64,000 bases of DNA from Massiliimalia sp050943535 (GCA_050943535.1 JBMNPJ010000012.1:17223-81222); one strand, 5' to 3'; positions 16,577 through 25,805 are shown, counted from the first letter of the stretch. A program made the numbers and translations. Notes: generated by a model from the sequence alone, not told the origin.

Positions 16577-19500
16577 TCAGTCTTCCAGATTCAGTCGGAG
16601 ATTCAGATGATAATCAGAACCGATCAGTTCATATTTTGAAGGCATTCCGGTACTCCATGCCATATCCCCGCCAATGGGGCCGTGTGCCGCATCAGTATGA
16701 AGCACAGTTTCTTTCCGTACAGGCAGTTCAAAATCATGTGCAGCTGTTTTGTAATCTTCAATTCTATGGTGAAGCGCATCAAAATGGAAAGGCTGTTTGG
16801 AAGAAACCTTTAACTTCACGCCGGAAGCCTGAGCCAAAGTCACCCACCGGGTTTCTTCATGACCGCCAGTTTCAGACGGAGGCACAAAAGCAAAGTGCTG
16901 TTCTGATACAGTAGAGCTGTATACTCCAAGGGGAGCCGCCAGCAGACGGTCTGGATAGCTTTCCACACTGCCTCTTCCGAAATAGGACAAGTTTTCAAAT
17001 CCTTCTGCCAGCACCCATTCCAAACCAACTCGAGGCACTGCCCGGTAAGAGGCGTCCAGATGAACATCCACAGACAGATCCACTGTTTCGTCGCCATAGA
17101 AGGTATAAACCAGCTTTCCGCTGATTTCCGGAGCGGTGGTATCCGGCTGATACAGGGAGAATTCCAGCCGCAGCTGTCCGTCACCCTGAAGCAGTGTTCC
17201 CTGATCGGAAATCAGCTGCTGCTCCCGAACCTTGGCGTATTCTTCGTACCATCCCCACTGAGGCTGTGCATCCAGCCCAGTATACGGGCGGTCAAAGCGG
17301 GTGCGTGCTCCTCCGGTGAGGTATGGCACACCGTTCTTGCTCCACAGGGTCAATTCTCCGGTTTTGGCAGAAATATTCCACTGGCTTGCACCTGCGGTAA
17401 CCACCCACAAATCATCCTGTTTTTCCCAGCATGGCGTTTTTCCTACTCCTTTTGGCTGCACTGCTTGAGCAGGTCCGCTTTCCAACGCAAACTGGAACAA
17501 ACCAATTTCCTGTCCAGCTTGTGCATAAAAAGTTTCTTCCCGGCGGCCCACAGAAAATTCTATGGTATAAATTGCACCCGGTTTTTTCTCATGGGGGATT
17601 TCCACTGTCAGCATGGTGCTTTGACCGGCGGACAGATTGGGCAGTACTACTTCCTGTTTTCCAACCGGAACTCCGTTTTCCCGAAGCACTGCATGACAGG
17701 AGAAAGCATCCAGAGAAAGTTCCTGGCTGTCATTTCTCAGCAGGAAAGTATTCCATTCATCGGTGGTCTGCCACGGTGACCAATGTTCCGGACGCTGAAT
17801 TTGTACTGGAGCATATGCAGCTTTTACTTCATAAGCTACTGGTTTCCAGGTAAGGTCTGGCAGTACAATGCCGTTGCAGGTCATAAACCGCGGGCATTCT
17901 CCTCCGTGCACTCCTTCAATAAAGGACTCGCCAAAATCTCCGCCATAAGCGAAGAACTCAGTTCCGTCAGGAGCAGTTCCTTTCAGACATTTATCCTGCC
18001 AATCCCAGATAAAACCGCCTTGGAACCGTTCATACCGCTGGGTCAGTTCCAGAAAACGTTCCATTCCGCCGCCGCTGTTGCGGATCTGGTACAGGTATTC
18101 CACCAGAATAATCGGGCGGTCATCTTCTGGATCAGAAAGCATATGCAAAATTTTATCCACAGAAGCGTACATATTTCCCCGTACATCGGAAATCCGTTTA
18201 CCCGGTTCCCCTGCCTCATATTGGCACAAACGGGTAGGATCATATTCTTTGATAAAGCCGTACATGGCGGCATGGTTTGGACCAGTTCCGCTTTCATTCC
18301 CCAATGACCAGGAGAAGATGCTCACATGGTTTTTATAATTGCGCACCATGCGGGTTGCCCGTTCCACAAAGTTTGGAGCCCATTCCGGATTGTGGGTAAT
18401 GGCACCGGATACCCCATGGGTTTCAATATCACATTCACACACCAAAAGCAAACCGTATTCATCACACAATTCATACCAGTCCGGACAATCTGGATAATGA
18501 CAGGTGCGTACCGCGTTAATATTCATCCGCTTCATCTGACGGATTTCTTCCAGCATCTGCTCTCTGGTGCCTGCTCTTCCAGTAGGATAAAAATGTTCAT
18601 GACGGTTTACCCCGCGGACAATCAGTCTGCGGCCATTGAGATAAACCACACCCTGCCGCACTTCAATCTTTTTAAATCCGAAACGACAGGATTCCACATC
18701 CAGCACGGTTCCATCCGGCGCCAGCAATGTCACAACCGCAGTGTACAAAACCGGACGTTCCGGGGACCAACAATGAATGCCGGAAACTTCTAAAATGGTT
18801 CTGGCCGTATTGGCAGTGGGCACCTGATCAGCCCGGTATTCTGCCTCTTTCCGAACCGATGAGGTCTGGGTTCCCATGCAGTTTCCCTGAGGGTCATATA
18901 CCGCTACCCGAACAGAGCAATCTGCAAAATAAGGTGCCCGGGAAACAGTGACATCTGCCCGTACAGTGCCAAACCCGTGACAAAGGTCAGGAATTGCCTG
19001 CAGCTGAATGTCATCAATATGCAGTTTGGGTTTTGAAACCATCCACACGCCCCGATAAATCCCAGAAAGATACCAGTAGTCCTGGTCTTCCAGATAGCTG
19101 CTGTTGGCAAACCGCATTACCTGCAGGGCCATAAGATTTTCCCCTTTTTGCAGATACTGGGTTACACAAAATTCCGCCGGCAGTTTGCTGTCTTCGGAAT
19201 AGCCCACTGGCTGACCGTTTACCCACAGATAAAAGGCAGCTTCTACCCCTTCAAACCGCAGGTATACTTCCCGGTTTTCAAAATTGTCCGGCACAGTAAA
19301 CCAGTACCGGTAAGCTCCGGTGGGGTTCTGTTTGGGAACATAGGGTGGATTGGGAACCCTTGGTTCTCCTTGTTTGGCTTCAATCAGGCAGTCCTGTTCG
19401 GTATCTGCCCAAGGGTAAACAATATTGGTGTAGATCGGTTCTCCAAACCCCTGAGCTTCCCAGTTCCCTGGAACCGTTACAGTACCAAATCCGCTGTCAT

Positions 19501-19741
19501 CATAGTCGGGACGGTAAAATTCATCCACTGCTTCCGGGGATGGATACAGCCGGAAACCATATTCACCATTGAGGCAGATGGTATACGGGCTGGTTCCGTA
19601 CTGACATTCTTTCGCCCGTTCTTCGGTGTCATACGCGCCCCACCGGGTATGAGCCAGCATCCGGTTAATGGAGGAAACATCCAGCGTTTCCCAATCGGGA
19701 CGAGAGTGAAATTCCATTCTGCGATTCATAAACTGAGACAT
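16577..19741 (-). CDS. lacZ: Beta-galactosidase, GH2 (LacZ type)
   Basis: 1054 residues, the LacZ length, with sugar-binding, two Ig-like, TIM-barrel and Bgal_small_N domains in order. The acid/base is Glu483 in 'SLGNESGTGPNH'; the nucleophile is probably Glu548 in 'IILVEYLYQIRNSGG', where LacZ usually has CEYAHAMGNS, so the +1 pocket differs. 'RGVNRHEHFYPTGRA' is the GH2 signature. No signal peptide, hence cytoplasmic hydrolysis of imported beta-galactosides. Flanked by a divergent AraC regulator and, beyond it, an MFS transporter. The altered nucleophile motif leaves room for a different galactoside preference. Confidence 0.92.
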   Translation of the reverse strand: MSQFMNRRMEFHSRPDWETLDVSSINRMLAHTRWGAYDTEERAKECQYGTSPYTICLNGEYGFRLYPSPEAVDEFYRPDYDDSGFGTVTVPGNWEAQGFGEPIYTNIVYPWADTEQDCLIEAKQGEPRVPNPPYVPKQNPTGAYRYWFTVPDNFENREVYLRFEGVEAAFYLWVNGQPVGYSEDSKLPAEFCVTQYLQKGENLMALQVMRFANSSYLEDQDYWYLSGIYRGVWMVSKPKLHIDDIQLQAIPDLCHGFGTVRADVTVSRAPYFADCSVRVAVYDPQGNCMGTQTSSVRKEAEYRADQVPTANTARTILEVSGIHCWSPERPVLYTAVVTLLAPDGTVLDVESCRFGFKKIEVRQGVVYLNGRRLIVRGVNRHEHFYPTGRAGTREQMLEEIRQMKRMNINAVRTCHYPDCPDWYELCDEYGLLLVCECDIETHGVSGAITHNPEWAPNFVERATRMVRNYKNHVSIFSWSLGNESGTGPNHAAMYGFIKEYDPTRLCQYEAGEPGKRISDVRGNMYASVDKILHMLSDPEDDRPIILVEYLYQIRNSGGGMERFLELTQRYERFQGGFIWDWQDKCLKGTAPDGTEFFAYGGDFGESFIEGVHGGECPRFMTCNGIVLPDLTWKPVAYEVKAAYAPVQIQRPEHWSPWQTTDEWNTFLLRNDSQELSLDAFSCHAVLRENGVPVGKQEVVLPNLSAGQSTMLTVEIPHEKKPGAIYTIEFSVGRREETFYAQAGQEIGLFQFALESGPAQAVQPKGVGKTPCWEKQDDLWVVTAGASQWNISAKTGELTLWSKNGVPYLTGGARTRFDRPYTGLDAQPQWGWYEEYAKVREQQLISDQGTLLQGDGQLRLEFSLYQPDTTAPEISGKLVYTFYGDETVDLSVDVHLDASYRAVPRVGLEWVLAEGFENLSYFGRGSVESYPDRLLAAPLGVYSSTVSEQHFAFVPPSETGGHEETRWVTLAQASGVKLKVSSKQPFHFDALHHRIEDYKTAAHDFELPVRKETVLHTDAAHGPIGGDMAWSTGMPSKYELIGSDYHLNLRLNLED

Positions 19742-19902
19742 AAAAAAGCTCCTTTCCGCCCATGTGCGGGATATTTTTTCTGATTTCGTTTCATCCGTTT
19801 TCTCCTGGCTTCATCTATTGATATCATCCGAAACCCAGGTTTTTGTCCAGGAGATTTTTGACTTTTTCTGTTCTCCATGATAAACTCTTTTTAAACAGAA
19901 CA

Positions 19903-19941
19903 ACATGGTTTTTTTGGTAAAAACCATGTCCTTTTTGGTAA
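19903..19941. promoter_or_regulatory. Direct and inverted repeats in the lacZ/AraC divergent region
   Basis: Two copies of TTTTTGGTAA (19911-19920 and 19932-19941) are spaced exactly 21 bp apart, two helical turns, the geometry of AraC-family sites. They overlap an 11-bp inverted repeat ACATGGTTTTT / AAAAACCATGT (19903-19929). The element lies just before the AGGAGG site of the AraC gene and about 165 bp from lacZ. Confidence 0.5.
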
Positions 19942-19957
19942 TCATCAGGAGGCAGTT

Positions 19958-20836
19958 ATGGCAAATTCAAAATTCGCCCGGCTGGGTCATCGGGTCATTT
20001 ACCGCTTTGTGGGAGGAACTCCGGAAAACGGAATCCTGTCCTGCGGTTTTATGCGAAAACTCACAGCACAAAAGTCTCAAATTGATTTTAAAATCCCTTA
20101 CTACAGCTGTTTTATCCTGCTTTCCGGCAGTGGGGAATACCGGGACGAAACCGGTTTTTCCTCTCCCCTTTCCCCAGGGTGCGTTGTCCAGCGCCTGCCT
20201 GGAAGAACCCACTCCACCCAGGTAGACGGGGACGGAAACTGGCTGGAATTCTATGTCAGTTTTGGAAAAAGCTGTTTTGACTCCCTGGTATCGCTGGGAC
20301 TGCTTCATCCTGAATATCCGGTCACCGTCTGTCCGGATTTTGAACCTATGATAGCAGACTTTCAAAAGCTTTTGAATCAGATGACGGATTCCCCGGATGC
20401 CGAGTTATTTTACAGTCTGCTGGAATGCCAGCAAACCGCAGTGCGGCTTGTCAATCCGCCGCCTGAACGCTCCCAGCCGGAAGCCTTAATCCGCCGTGCC
20501 TGTGCCATGCTGGAAAAAGATTTGGATAAGCCCCTTTCTCCGGAACAAGTAGCTCGGGAACTTTGTATCGGATACGAAATCTTCCGAAAACAGTTTCTAC
20601 GGGAAACCGGCATTTCTCCCGGCGCTTACCGCCGCCAGAAAAGAATGACGGCCGCCCAGATGATGCTCATGGACGGCCAATCAGTCAAAGCAGTATCACA
20701 GGCGCTGGGTTACAGCGACCCTTTTTCTTTTTCTAAACAATTTAAACGCTGCTGCGGAATCTCTCCTAAAGCCTATGCGCAAAACCCAGGGATAATTTCT
20801 TTTTCCCAGGAAGACAGTTCATCCGATTCCGAATGA
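19958..20836 (+). CDS. AraC family regulator beside lacZ
   Basis: 292 residues with ATG 19958 behind CAGGAGGCAG. The N-terminal domain is a small cupin ('YYSCFILLSGSGEYRDETG'); the C-terminal double HTH has 'KPLSPEQVARELCIGYEIFRKQF' and 'VKAVSQALGYSDPFSFSKQFKRCCGISPKAY'. Divergent from lacZ, it is the likely galactoside-responsive activator. It ends 3 bp before the convergent MFS gene ends. Confidence 0.92.
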   Translation: MANSKFARLGHRVIYRFVGGTPENGILSCGFMRKLTAQKSQIDFKIPYYSCFILLSGSGEYRDETGFSSPLSPGCVVQRLPGRTHSTQVDGDGNWLEFYVSFGKSCFDSLVSLGLLHPEYPVTVCPDFEPMIADFQKLLNQMTDSPDAELFYSLLECQQTAVRLVNPPPERSQPEALIRRACAMLEKDLDKPLSPEQVARELCIGYEIFRKQFLRETGISPGAYRRQKRMTAAQMMLMDGQSVKAVSQALGYSDPFSFSKQFKRCCGISPKAYAQNPGIISFSQEDSSSDSE

Positions 20837-20839
20837 AAT

Positions 20840-22030
20840 TCAAGCATTCTCCCGGTTTGCTCTCCGTTTTGACAAAACCAGATACCCTCCGATAAACAGA
20901 CCCAAAGCCTGCATACCGGTACACAGATACATGGCTCCAGAAACCCCGATTGCATCTGCAAGCCAGCCTACCATCAGGCTTCCTGCAGCACCAGCCAGGC
21001 TGGTATTGATGGCGTCGGCAATTCCCTGCATCACTGTTTCTTTGCCTTTCGGTGCCCCATCAAATACATATTCCCGCATGGCAGGCAGTACAATTCCAAA
21101 GCCGGTTCCCTGTATCAGTGCTGCTCCAACAATGACCCATGGACTGGAAGCAATGCCGGCCATAAAAAGCGCCAGACAGTAACATCCTGCTCCTACTTCC
21201 ATGCGAAGAATCGGGGAAACTCTTTTGAGTTTTACCGCCAGCAGCATTAAAGGAACCTGTGCCAACGCACTGGCAAACAGGCAATAGCTTTGCTGCACCA
21301 CGGTTCCGTTTACATTTTCAATTAAAACCGCCACCATATTGGACAACGGCACTGCTGCAATTCCGCTTAAAAACAAAAAGATGAAAAACAGCACCCAGAT
21401 TTTATCAATCTTCACCTTTCCCTCAGAAGAATGGGATCGGGTCTGTACGGCGGCTCCTTCCGGAAGGAAGAAACACAAAAGAACAACACACCCCAAGAAA
21501 AAAATCCCTACCCAAAGCATCAGACTGTATCCTGCCTGCATCAGCCAGGAACCATAAAAGAAGATAAACACCGCATATCCCAAAGAACCGCTGGCACGAA
21601 TAGGGCCATAGGCTGACGGCGTATCTGCATAAACCTTTAAAATCCAAGTGTCAATGCTGGCCACAAGACAGGGCATTACAAACCCCAGCGCTGCATAGCT
21701 AACCAAAATCAGCCATGGGCTTTCCATAAAAAATACCACCGCATACAGTACCGCAGATAATATACAGGACAAAATTACTACTTTTCGGTTAGAGCCCAAG
21801 CGGTCACACAAATACCCCCAAAAAAACTGACCAAAAAAAGCTGCTACTGTATACAAGGACATCACCGTTCCCACAAATGAAGTGGATAGTTCCCGCACAT
21901 TGAGAAAATAGGATGCTGCATAAGAGATAAACGCCCCGGATGCGCACCAATAAGCAATTTGAAGCATGGAAAACTTAACCTTTTTTAAATCCACAAAAAC
22001 CCCGCCTTTTCTTTTTATTTTATTTTCCAT
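20840..22030 (-). CDS. MFS transporter, LacY/nucleoside-symporter-like
   Basis: 396 residues with twelve predicted helices. It resembles the MFS_1_like group (LacY, NupG relatives): 'GYLCDRLGSNRKVVILSC' is the cytoplasmic loop 2-3 motif and 'GWLADAIGVSGA' the matching element in the second half. The neighbouring beta-galactosidase and AraC gene suggest a galactoside/proton symporter. The start is uncertain: a GTG at codon 13 is better placed after GGCGGGG than the ATG at 22030. Upstream 337 bp carry no gene apart from a terminator. Confidence 0.82.
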   Translation of the reverse strand: MENKIKRKGGVFVDLKKVKFSMLQIAYWCASGAFISYAASYFLNVRELSTSFVGTVMSLYTVAAFFGQFFWGYLCDRLGSNRKVVILSCILSAVLYAVVFFMESPWLILVSYAALGFVMPCLVASIDTWILKVYADTPSAYGPIRASGSLGYAVFIFFYGSWLMQAGYSLMLWVGIFFLGCVVLLCFFLPEGAAVQTRSHSSEGKVKIDKIWVLFFIFLFLSGIAAVPLSNMVAVLIENVNGTVVQQSYCLFASALAQVPLMLLAVKLKRVSPILRMEVGAGCYCLALFMAGIASSPWVIVGAALIQGTGFGIVLPAMREYVFDGAPKGKETVMQGIADAINTSLAGAAGSLMVGWLADAIGVSGAMYLCTGMQALGLFIGGYLVLSKRRANRENA

Positions 22031-22243
22031 TTCTCATGTTTTCATCATAGCACCTCTTTTGCAAAAACTCTACGGGTGCTGAATATTTAAGTGAAAACCT
22101 GTAACATTATGCATACATTATGAAATTTTTCATTTTGCTTGTCAAGTGTTATTTTCTAATAATCCACATTATATCGCCTATTAAGTCGGTATGAATTCCT
22201 AGGGAGATTAAAAACGGTTTGTATAAATATACACATTCAAACT

Positions 22244-22286
22244 AAAAAAGAGAACCGCAAATCATTCTATTGCGGTTCTCTTTTTT
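22244..22286. terminator. Intrinsic terminator in the MFS-GNAT interval
   Basis: A perfect 17-bp stem (AAAAAAGAGAACCGCAA and complement) with a 9-nt loop and T-runs on both sides. It lies about 80 bp past the GNAT stop and insulates the MFS promoter from upstream transcription. The rest of 22031-22367 shows no gene. Confidence 0.85.
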
Positions 22287-22367
22287 ACGGTTTTGTCTCT
22301 GTTAATTGGGGCTTTCACCCCATTTTCTCTTCTGGAAACTATTTGTGGCTAGCCAAATTCTGATCCC

Positions 22368-23114
22368 TTACCGCAGTCTTTTTACCAAATTTTCATAGGA
22401 ACAGCTTCCATCAAAAATATTCCGATAAGTGCTGACCCAGCTGGGACGGTACCCACTGCAAAACGCCACTGCCTGGGAACCAATATTAGAAGACGCCGCA
22501 CAATAAAAAGGGATATTGCCCTGTTCTAAAATCCGAAAAGTCAAATCTGTCACCAAATAGGTTCCAATTCCTCCATGCCGGCACTGGGGACAAACATCAA
22601 TCCCTACCTCCCAAAGATTCCCGTCTTCTTTGGAAGCCCCTGCCAAACCTACAATTTTCCCGTCTTTTTCCAGATAGCTAACAATTCTTGTAGGGGTATT
22701 GCCCCGCTCATCAAACGCCAGAGAATTTTCAAACCCTTGAATTCCTCGGAGTGTATCCACTTCTTCTCCCGCCAAACGCTTTACGGTATAGCCCTCTGGA
22801 CAATCAAGGATAGACATCACCTTCTGATCCGGGAGATAGTAAATAGACTGACCATATACATAGGGCATTTCAAATAACTCTTCTCTGGTTTTGCCTTTTG
22901 CTGCAGCTGTCACCTGAGGCAAAATATCAGGAGAAGCAGATACAATCACCGCAGAGTTTATGGATACCACCTCCAAAAAAGGAGGTGTTTGTATGTGGTT
23001 TTCCACTAGATAAATTCCTTCTTTGGAAAACTGCTCTGCCGGACAGTCCAGCCGCTTTCCCAAAGCATTGCAAACGATTGCCATCATTTCTTTTCTGCTC
23101 AAAAACTGTTTCAT
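22368..23114 (-). CDS. GNAT family N-acetyltransferase
   Basis: 248 residues. The C-terminal half is a GNAT domain: 'NLWEVGIDVCPQCRHGGIGTYLVTDLTFRILEQG' contains the acetyl-CoA loop R-x-x-G-x-G/A (here CRHGGIG). The N-terminal ~120 residues are a less conserved extension, so it belongs with the larger clostridial acetyltransferases. Acceptor unknown. It stands alone, with an own terminator downstream. Confidence 0.82.
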   Translation of the reverse strand: MKQFLSRKEMMAIVCNALGKRLDCPAEQFSKEGIYLVENHIQTPPFLEVVSINSAVIVSASPDILPQVTAAAKGKTREELFEMPYVYGQSIYYLPDQKVMSILDCPEGYTVKRLAGEEVDTLRGIQGFENSLAFDERGNTPTRIVSYLEKDGKIVGLAGASKEDGNLWEVGIDVCPQCRHGGIGTYLVTDLTFRILEQGNIPFYCAASSNIGSQAVAFCSGYRPSWVSTYRNIFDGSCSYENLVKRLR

Positions 23115-23218
23115 GTCACATCCTTTTCCTTTCCTGTGTTTTCATTATTTTTATCATAACACGCCGTTTTTCCTAAAACAAGGTAACAATAATCTTTAAT
23201 CTTCTAAAAGCAAATCTT

Positions 23219-24283
23219 TTAAGATAAAAGGCTTTGAAAATACTTTTCGTTGTACAGTACAGAGGGATGCTCCGGATGCAGTTTTTTTGCCTGCTGATGG
23301 CAAGCAAATGCCTGTTTCCGATCCCCTAACCGATCATAACAGACACACATCTGCATCAGCGGAACAAAAGTTTTCATCTCCGGCTGACAAAATCCCATTT
23401 CACTTTCCGGCGCTTCCATTGCCATCCTGTACCAGTAAACTGCCTTTTGATTTTCTCCCTGCCTTTGATACCAATCACCTATGGCACAGCAAACCTCCGG
23501 TCTTGGTAAATCCTCCTCAAAACTTTTATAAAGACAATCCAGCGCCCCTGCTTCATCCCCCAGAGCAGATCGGCAATGGGACAAAATAAGCCACGCCTGG
23601 ATTCGGTCTTCTTTCCAACCGGGAAGGGTGAGGTAGGTTTCCAGCTCCTGTTTTGCAGATGCATATTGTTCGTTGTACCACAGTTCCCGGGCATAGTAAT
23701 ACCGTTCTCTGGGATCCAGCTGCTTTCCCCGGGAAATCATTCCCTGGAAAATTCGCAGGTTTCGTTTGGGATCCCCGCTTTTCATCTTGCGGTGACGCAC
23801 CGGAATATTTTCCTGCCGGATGATTCCAATCAGGGAAATGGTTTCATGAATTTCTCCCTGCCACACATACCCTTTTTCCCGTTTGATCAGACGTTCTCTT
23901 GGATAAGAAAACAACGAATTTCCCTGAGGATCCTCCGATATAATGTAGGGCATCATAACAATATCTACAGTGGGATCCAACTGGTTTTTTAAGTTTAAAA
24001 AAGCTTCCCGGTCTTTGGGAGACAAAACATCATCTGCATCCAGCCAAAGCAGGTATTCCTTGCTTGCCTTGGAAAAAGAAAAATTTCGAGCGGCGGAAAA
24101 ATCATCCTGCCATAAAAAATCATACACCAACGACGTGTACTGTCCTGCAATTTCCTTGGTTGCATCCACAGAACCAGTATCTACAATAATGATTTCATCC
24201 GGTATTCCCTGTACACTGTCCAAACATCTGGCCAAAACCAATTCTTCATTGCGCACAATCATACAAAGGCTGATGGTAATCAT
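23219..24283 (-). CDS. GT2 glycosyltransferase with TPR repeats, probably glycosylates the collagen-like protein
   Basis: 354 residues. The N-terminal GT-A domain begins 'MITISLCMIVRNEELVLARCLDSV' and has 'EIIIVDTGSVDATKEIA' and the metal-binding 'LWLDADDVL' (DxD at about residue 78), then 'GEIHETISL'. Residues about 190-350 hold tetratricopeptide-like helices. This architecture (SunS/SgtA-like) is used for protein O-glycosylation. It begins 31 bp after the collagen-like gene, so the two are in one operon; in Clostridioides difficile a similar transferase, SgtA, sits beside bclA3 and glycosylates the spore collagen proteins. The Thr-rich repeats next door are therefore the likely acceptor. 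Confidence 0.87.
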   Translation of the reverse strand: MITISLCMIVRNEELVLARCLDSVQGIPDEIIIVDTGSVDATKEIAGQYTSLVYDFLWQDDFSAARNFSFSKASKEYLLWLDADDVLSPKDREAFLNLKNQLDPTVDIVMMPYIISEDPQGNSLFSYPRERLIKREKGYVWQGEIHETISLIGIIRQENIPVRHRKMKSGDPKRNLRIFQGMISRGKQLDPRERYYYARELWYNEQYASAKQELETYLTLPGWKEDRIQAWLILSHCRSALGDEAGALDCLYKSFEEDLPRPEVCCAIGDWYQRQGENQKAVYWYRMAMEAPESEMGFCQPEMKTFVPLMQMCVCYDRLGDRKQAFACHQQAKKLHPEHPSVLYNEKYFQSLLS

Positions 24284-24314
24284 TTTCCCCCGCTCCTATT
24301 CTATGGTCTTTTGA

Positions 24315-25580
24315 TTAGGTGGCATCCCCCAGTCGAATTACTGTCAACGCTGTATTGCCTACAGTAAATCCGGTTTGATTAGCTACCACCTGTAATGTGG
24401 TTGGTGTTTGGGTTATCTGAATGGGACAAACAAAAGAACCGGTAACATAAATTCCAGTAGAAGCCAACGTATCGCTCACTTCCGCTCCAGGTACAGCAGT
24501 CCCATTTTGCTGCAAGGTAAGAGACAATGGACTCGGACTGCTGGTTCCAGTTCCCAATGCAATTGCTCCGTTAAAGCTGACCTGATAGATCCCCGGCTGA
24601 TTGATCACCACATCAGAAGAGCCGGAAGCATGTGAAATGGCAGTTCCCGTTTGCACGGTATTGCTTTTAAAGGTGATCGGTGTGTTTTGCGTCGTCGGCT
24701 GAGGCGGAGCATCTACCGCACACAATACATCCGGCACACCTGCATTTCCATCCTGACCCCGAGGAATTACAAAGTCAAATACTGCGTTTTGCGGGGTCCC
24801 TGTATTGGTCACCGCTGCCTGAGTATCCGGATCCCCTGTGGTAACCGTTCCCACCTGAACAGTGGCAGCATCACCTGTAGAACCTGTTGGTCCAGTTGGA
24901 CCAGTGACTCCAGTTGGTCCGGTGACTCCGGTTGGACCGGTGACTCCGGTTGGACCGGTGGCTCCAGTTGGACCGGTGACTCCGGTTGGGCCGGTGACTC
25001 CGGTTGGACCGGTGGCTCCAGTTGGGCCGGTGACTCCAGTTGGACCGGTCGCCCCGGTTAGTCCGGTAACTCCAGTTGGACCTGTGACTCCGGTTGGGCC
25101 TGTCGCCCCAGTTGGGCCAGTGGCTCCAGTCGGACCGGTAACTCCAGTTGGGCCAGTTGCCCCGGTTGGGCCTGTGACTCCGGTTGGTCCTGTGACTCCG
25201 GTTGGTCCGGTAGCTCCAGTTGGGCCCGTTACCCCGGTTGGACCGGTGACTCCGGTTGGACCAGTTGCCCCGGTTGGTCCGGTTACTCCAGTTGGGCCGG
25301 TCACTCCAGTTGGGCCGGTGACTCCGGTTGGTCCGGTTACTCCAGTTGGGCCGGTCACTCCAGTTGGGCCCGTGACTCCAGTTGGTCCTGTGACTCCGGT
25401 TGGTCCTGTGACTCCGGTTGGTCCTGTGACTCCGGTTGGTCCGGTAACTCCAGTTGGTCCTGTGACTCCGGTTGGTCCTACATAGCAGGCACAGCAGGAC
25501 CAGTAGCAAGCCCCGTTTTTGCCGCACTTGCAGCTTTGATTGTCACAGGTATCATCTGTCTGACAATGATATATTTTCAA
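24315..25580 (-). CDS. Collagen-like repeat protein, BclA-type exosporium glycoprotein candidate
   Basis: 421 residues from a TTG at 25580, chosen because AAGGAGGG lies 6 nt before it. A short Cys-rich head (eight or more Cys before residue 40) is followed by about 202 residues of uninterrupted Gly-X-Y, mostly the hexapeptide GPTGVT or GPTGAT. A C-terminal domain of about 160 residues follows, rich in beta-strands ('GIYQVSFNGAIALGTG', 'TLQQNGTAVPGAEVS'), like the C1q/TNF-type trimerising domain of BclA. No classical signal peptide, as in spore-surface collagens. The Cys head may cross-link the protein to the spore coat. A mother-cell-type promoter precedes it. Confidence 0.9.
   Translation of the reverse strand: MKIYHCQTDDTCDNQSCKCGKNGACYWSCCACYVGPTGVTGPTGVTGPTGVTGPTGVTGPTGVTGPTGVTGPTGVTGPTGVTGPTGVTGPTGVTGPTGVTGPTGATGPTGVTGPTGVTGPTGATGPTGVTGPTGVTGPTGATGPTGVTGPTGATGPTGATGPTGVTGPTGVTGLTGATGPTGVTGPTGATGPTGVTGPTGVTGPTGATGPTGVTGPTGVTGPTGVTGPTGPTGSTGDAATVQVGTVTTGDPDTQAAVTNTGTPQNAVFDFVIPRGQDGNAGVPDVLCAVDAPPQPTTQNTPITFKSNTVQTGTAISHASGSSDVVINQPGIYQVSFNGAIALGTGTSSPSPLSLTLQQNGTAVPGAEVSDTLASTGIYVTGSFVCPIQITQTPTTLQVVANQTGFTVGNTALTVIRLGDAT
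24873..25478 (-). repeat. 18-bp tandem repeat array coding for GPTG(V/A)T
   Basis: About 33 copies of an 18-bp unit (606 bp), with silent changes among copies and V/A switches at the fifth residue; one copy has Leu for Pro (GLTGAT). Such tracts vary in copy number between strains by slippage or recombination. Confidence 0.95.
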
Positions 25581-25629
25581 TACAAACCCTCCTTGTTTCA
25601 ACGTCGGTATATCCATGATCCGACTATTT

Positions 25630-25657
25630 TATTGTATGTTACCCAAGCAGGATTTGT
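25630..25657 (-). promoter_or_regulatory. Sporulation sigma-K/E-like promoter of the collagen gene
   Basis: On the minus strand CATACAATA (25638-25630) fits the sigma-K -10 consensus CATANNNTA and also the sigma-E form CATACANT. AC lies 17 nt upstream (25657-25656), as in sigma-K promoters. It would give a 5' leader of about 45 nt. Supports, but does not prove, mother-cell expression. Confidence 0.5.
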
Positions 25658-25805
25658 GTTTCTTTCGGGCTGACTCACCCTAGTTACTTTTTATGATTGT
25701 CTTCTCCATTTGACAAAACCTATTTATAATTCAAGAATTTTTAAATACTTATTGTATTATAATATTTATATTTTAATATTTGTATTCTATTTTTATAAAA
25801 AAACA

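Noticed and set aside
15732..16610. 292-residue plus-strand frame
   Set aside because: Antisense to the Gfo/Idh/MocA gene and running into the lacZ end; no start signal.
24873..25478. Possible CRISPR array
   Set aside because: The 18-bp units are contiguous with no unique spacers and code for a collagen tract.
24862..25485. 207-residue plus-strand frame made of PVGPVT repeats, and a parallel Asn/Arg/Ser-rich minus frame
   Set aside because: Both are other-frame readings of the 18-bp collagen repeat; the GPTG(V/A)T frame has a ribosome site, head and tail domains.
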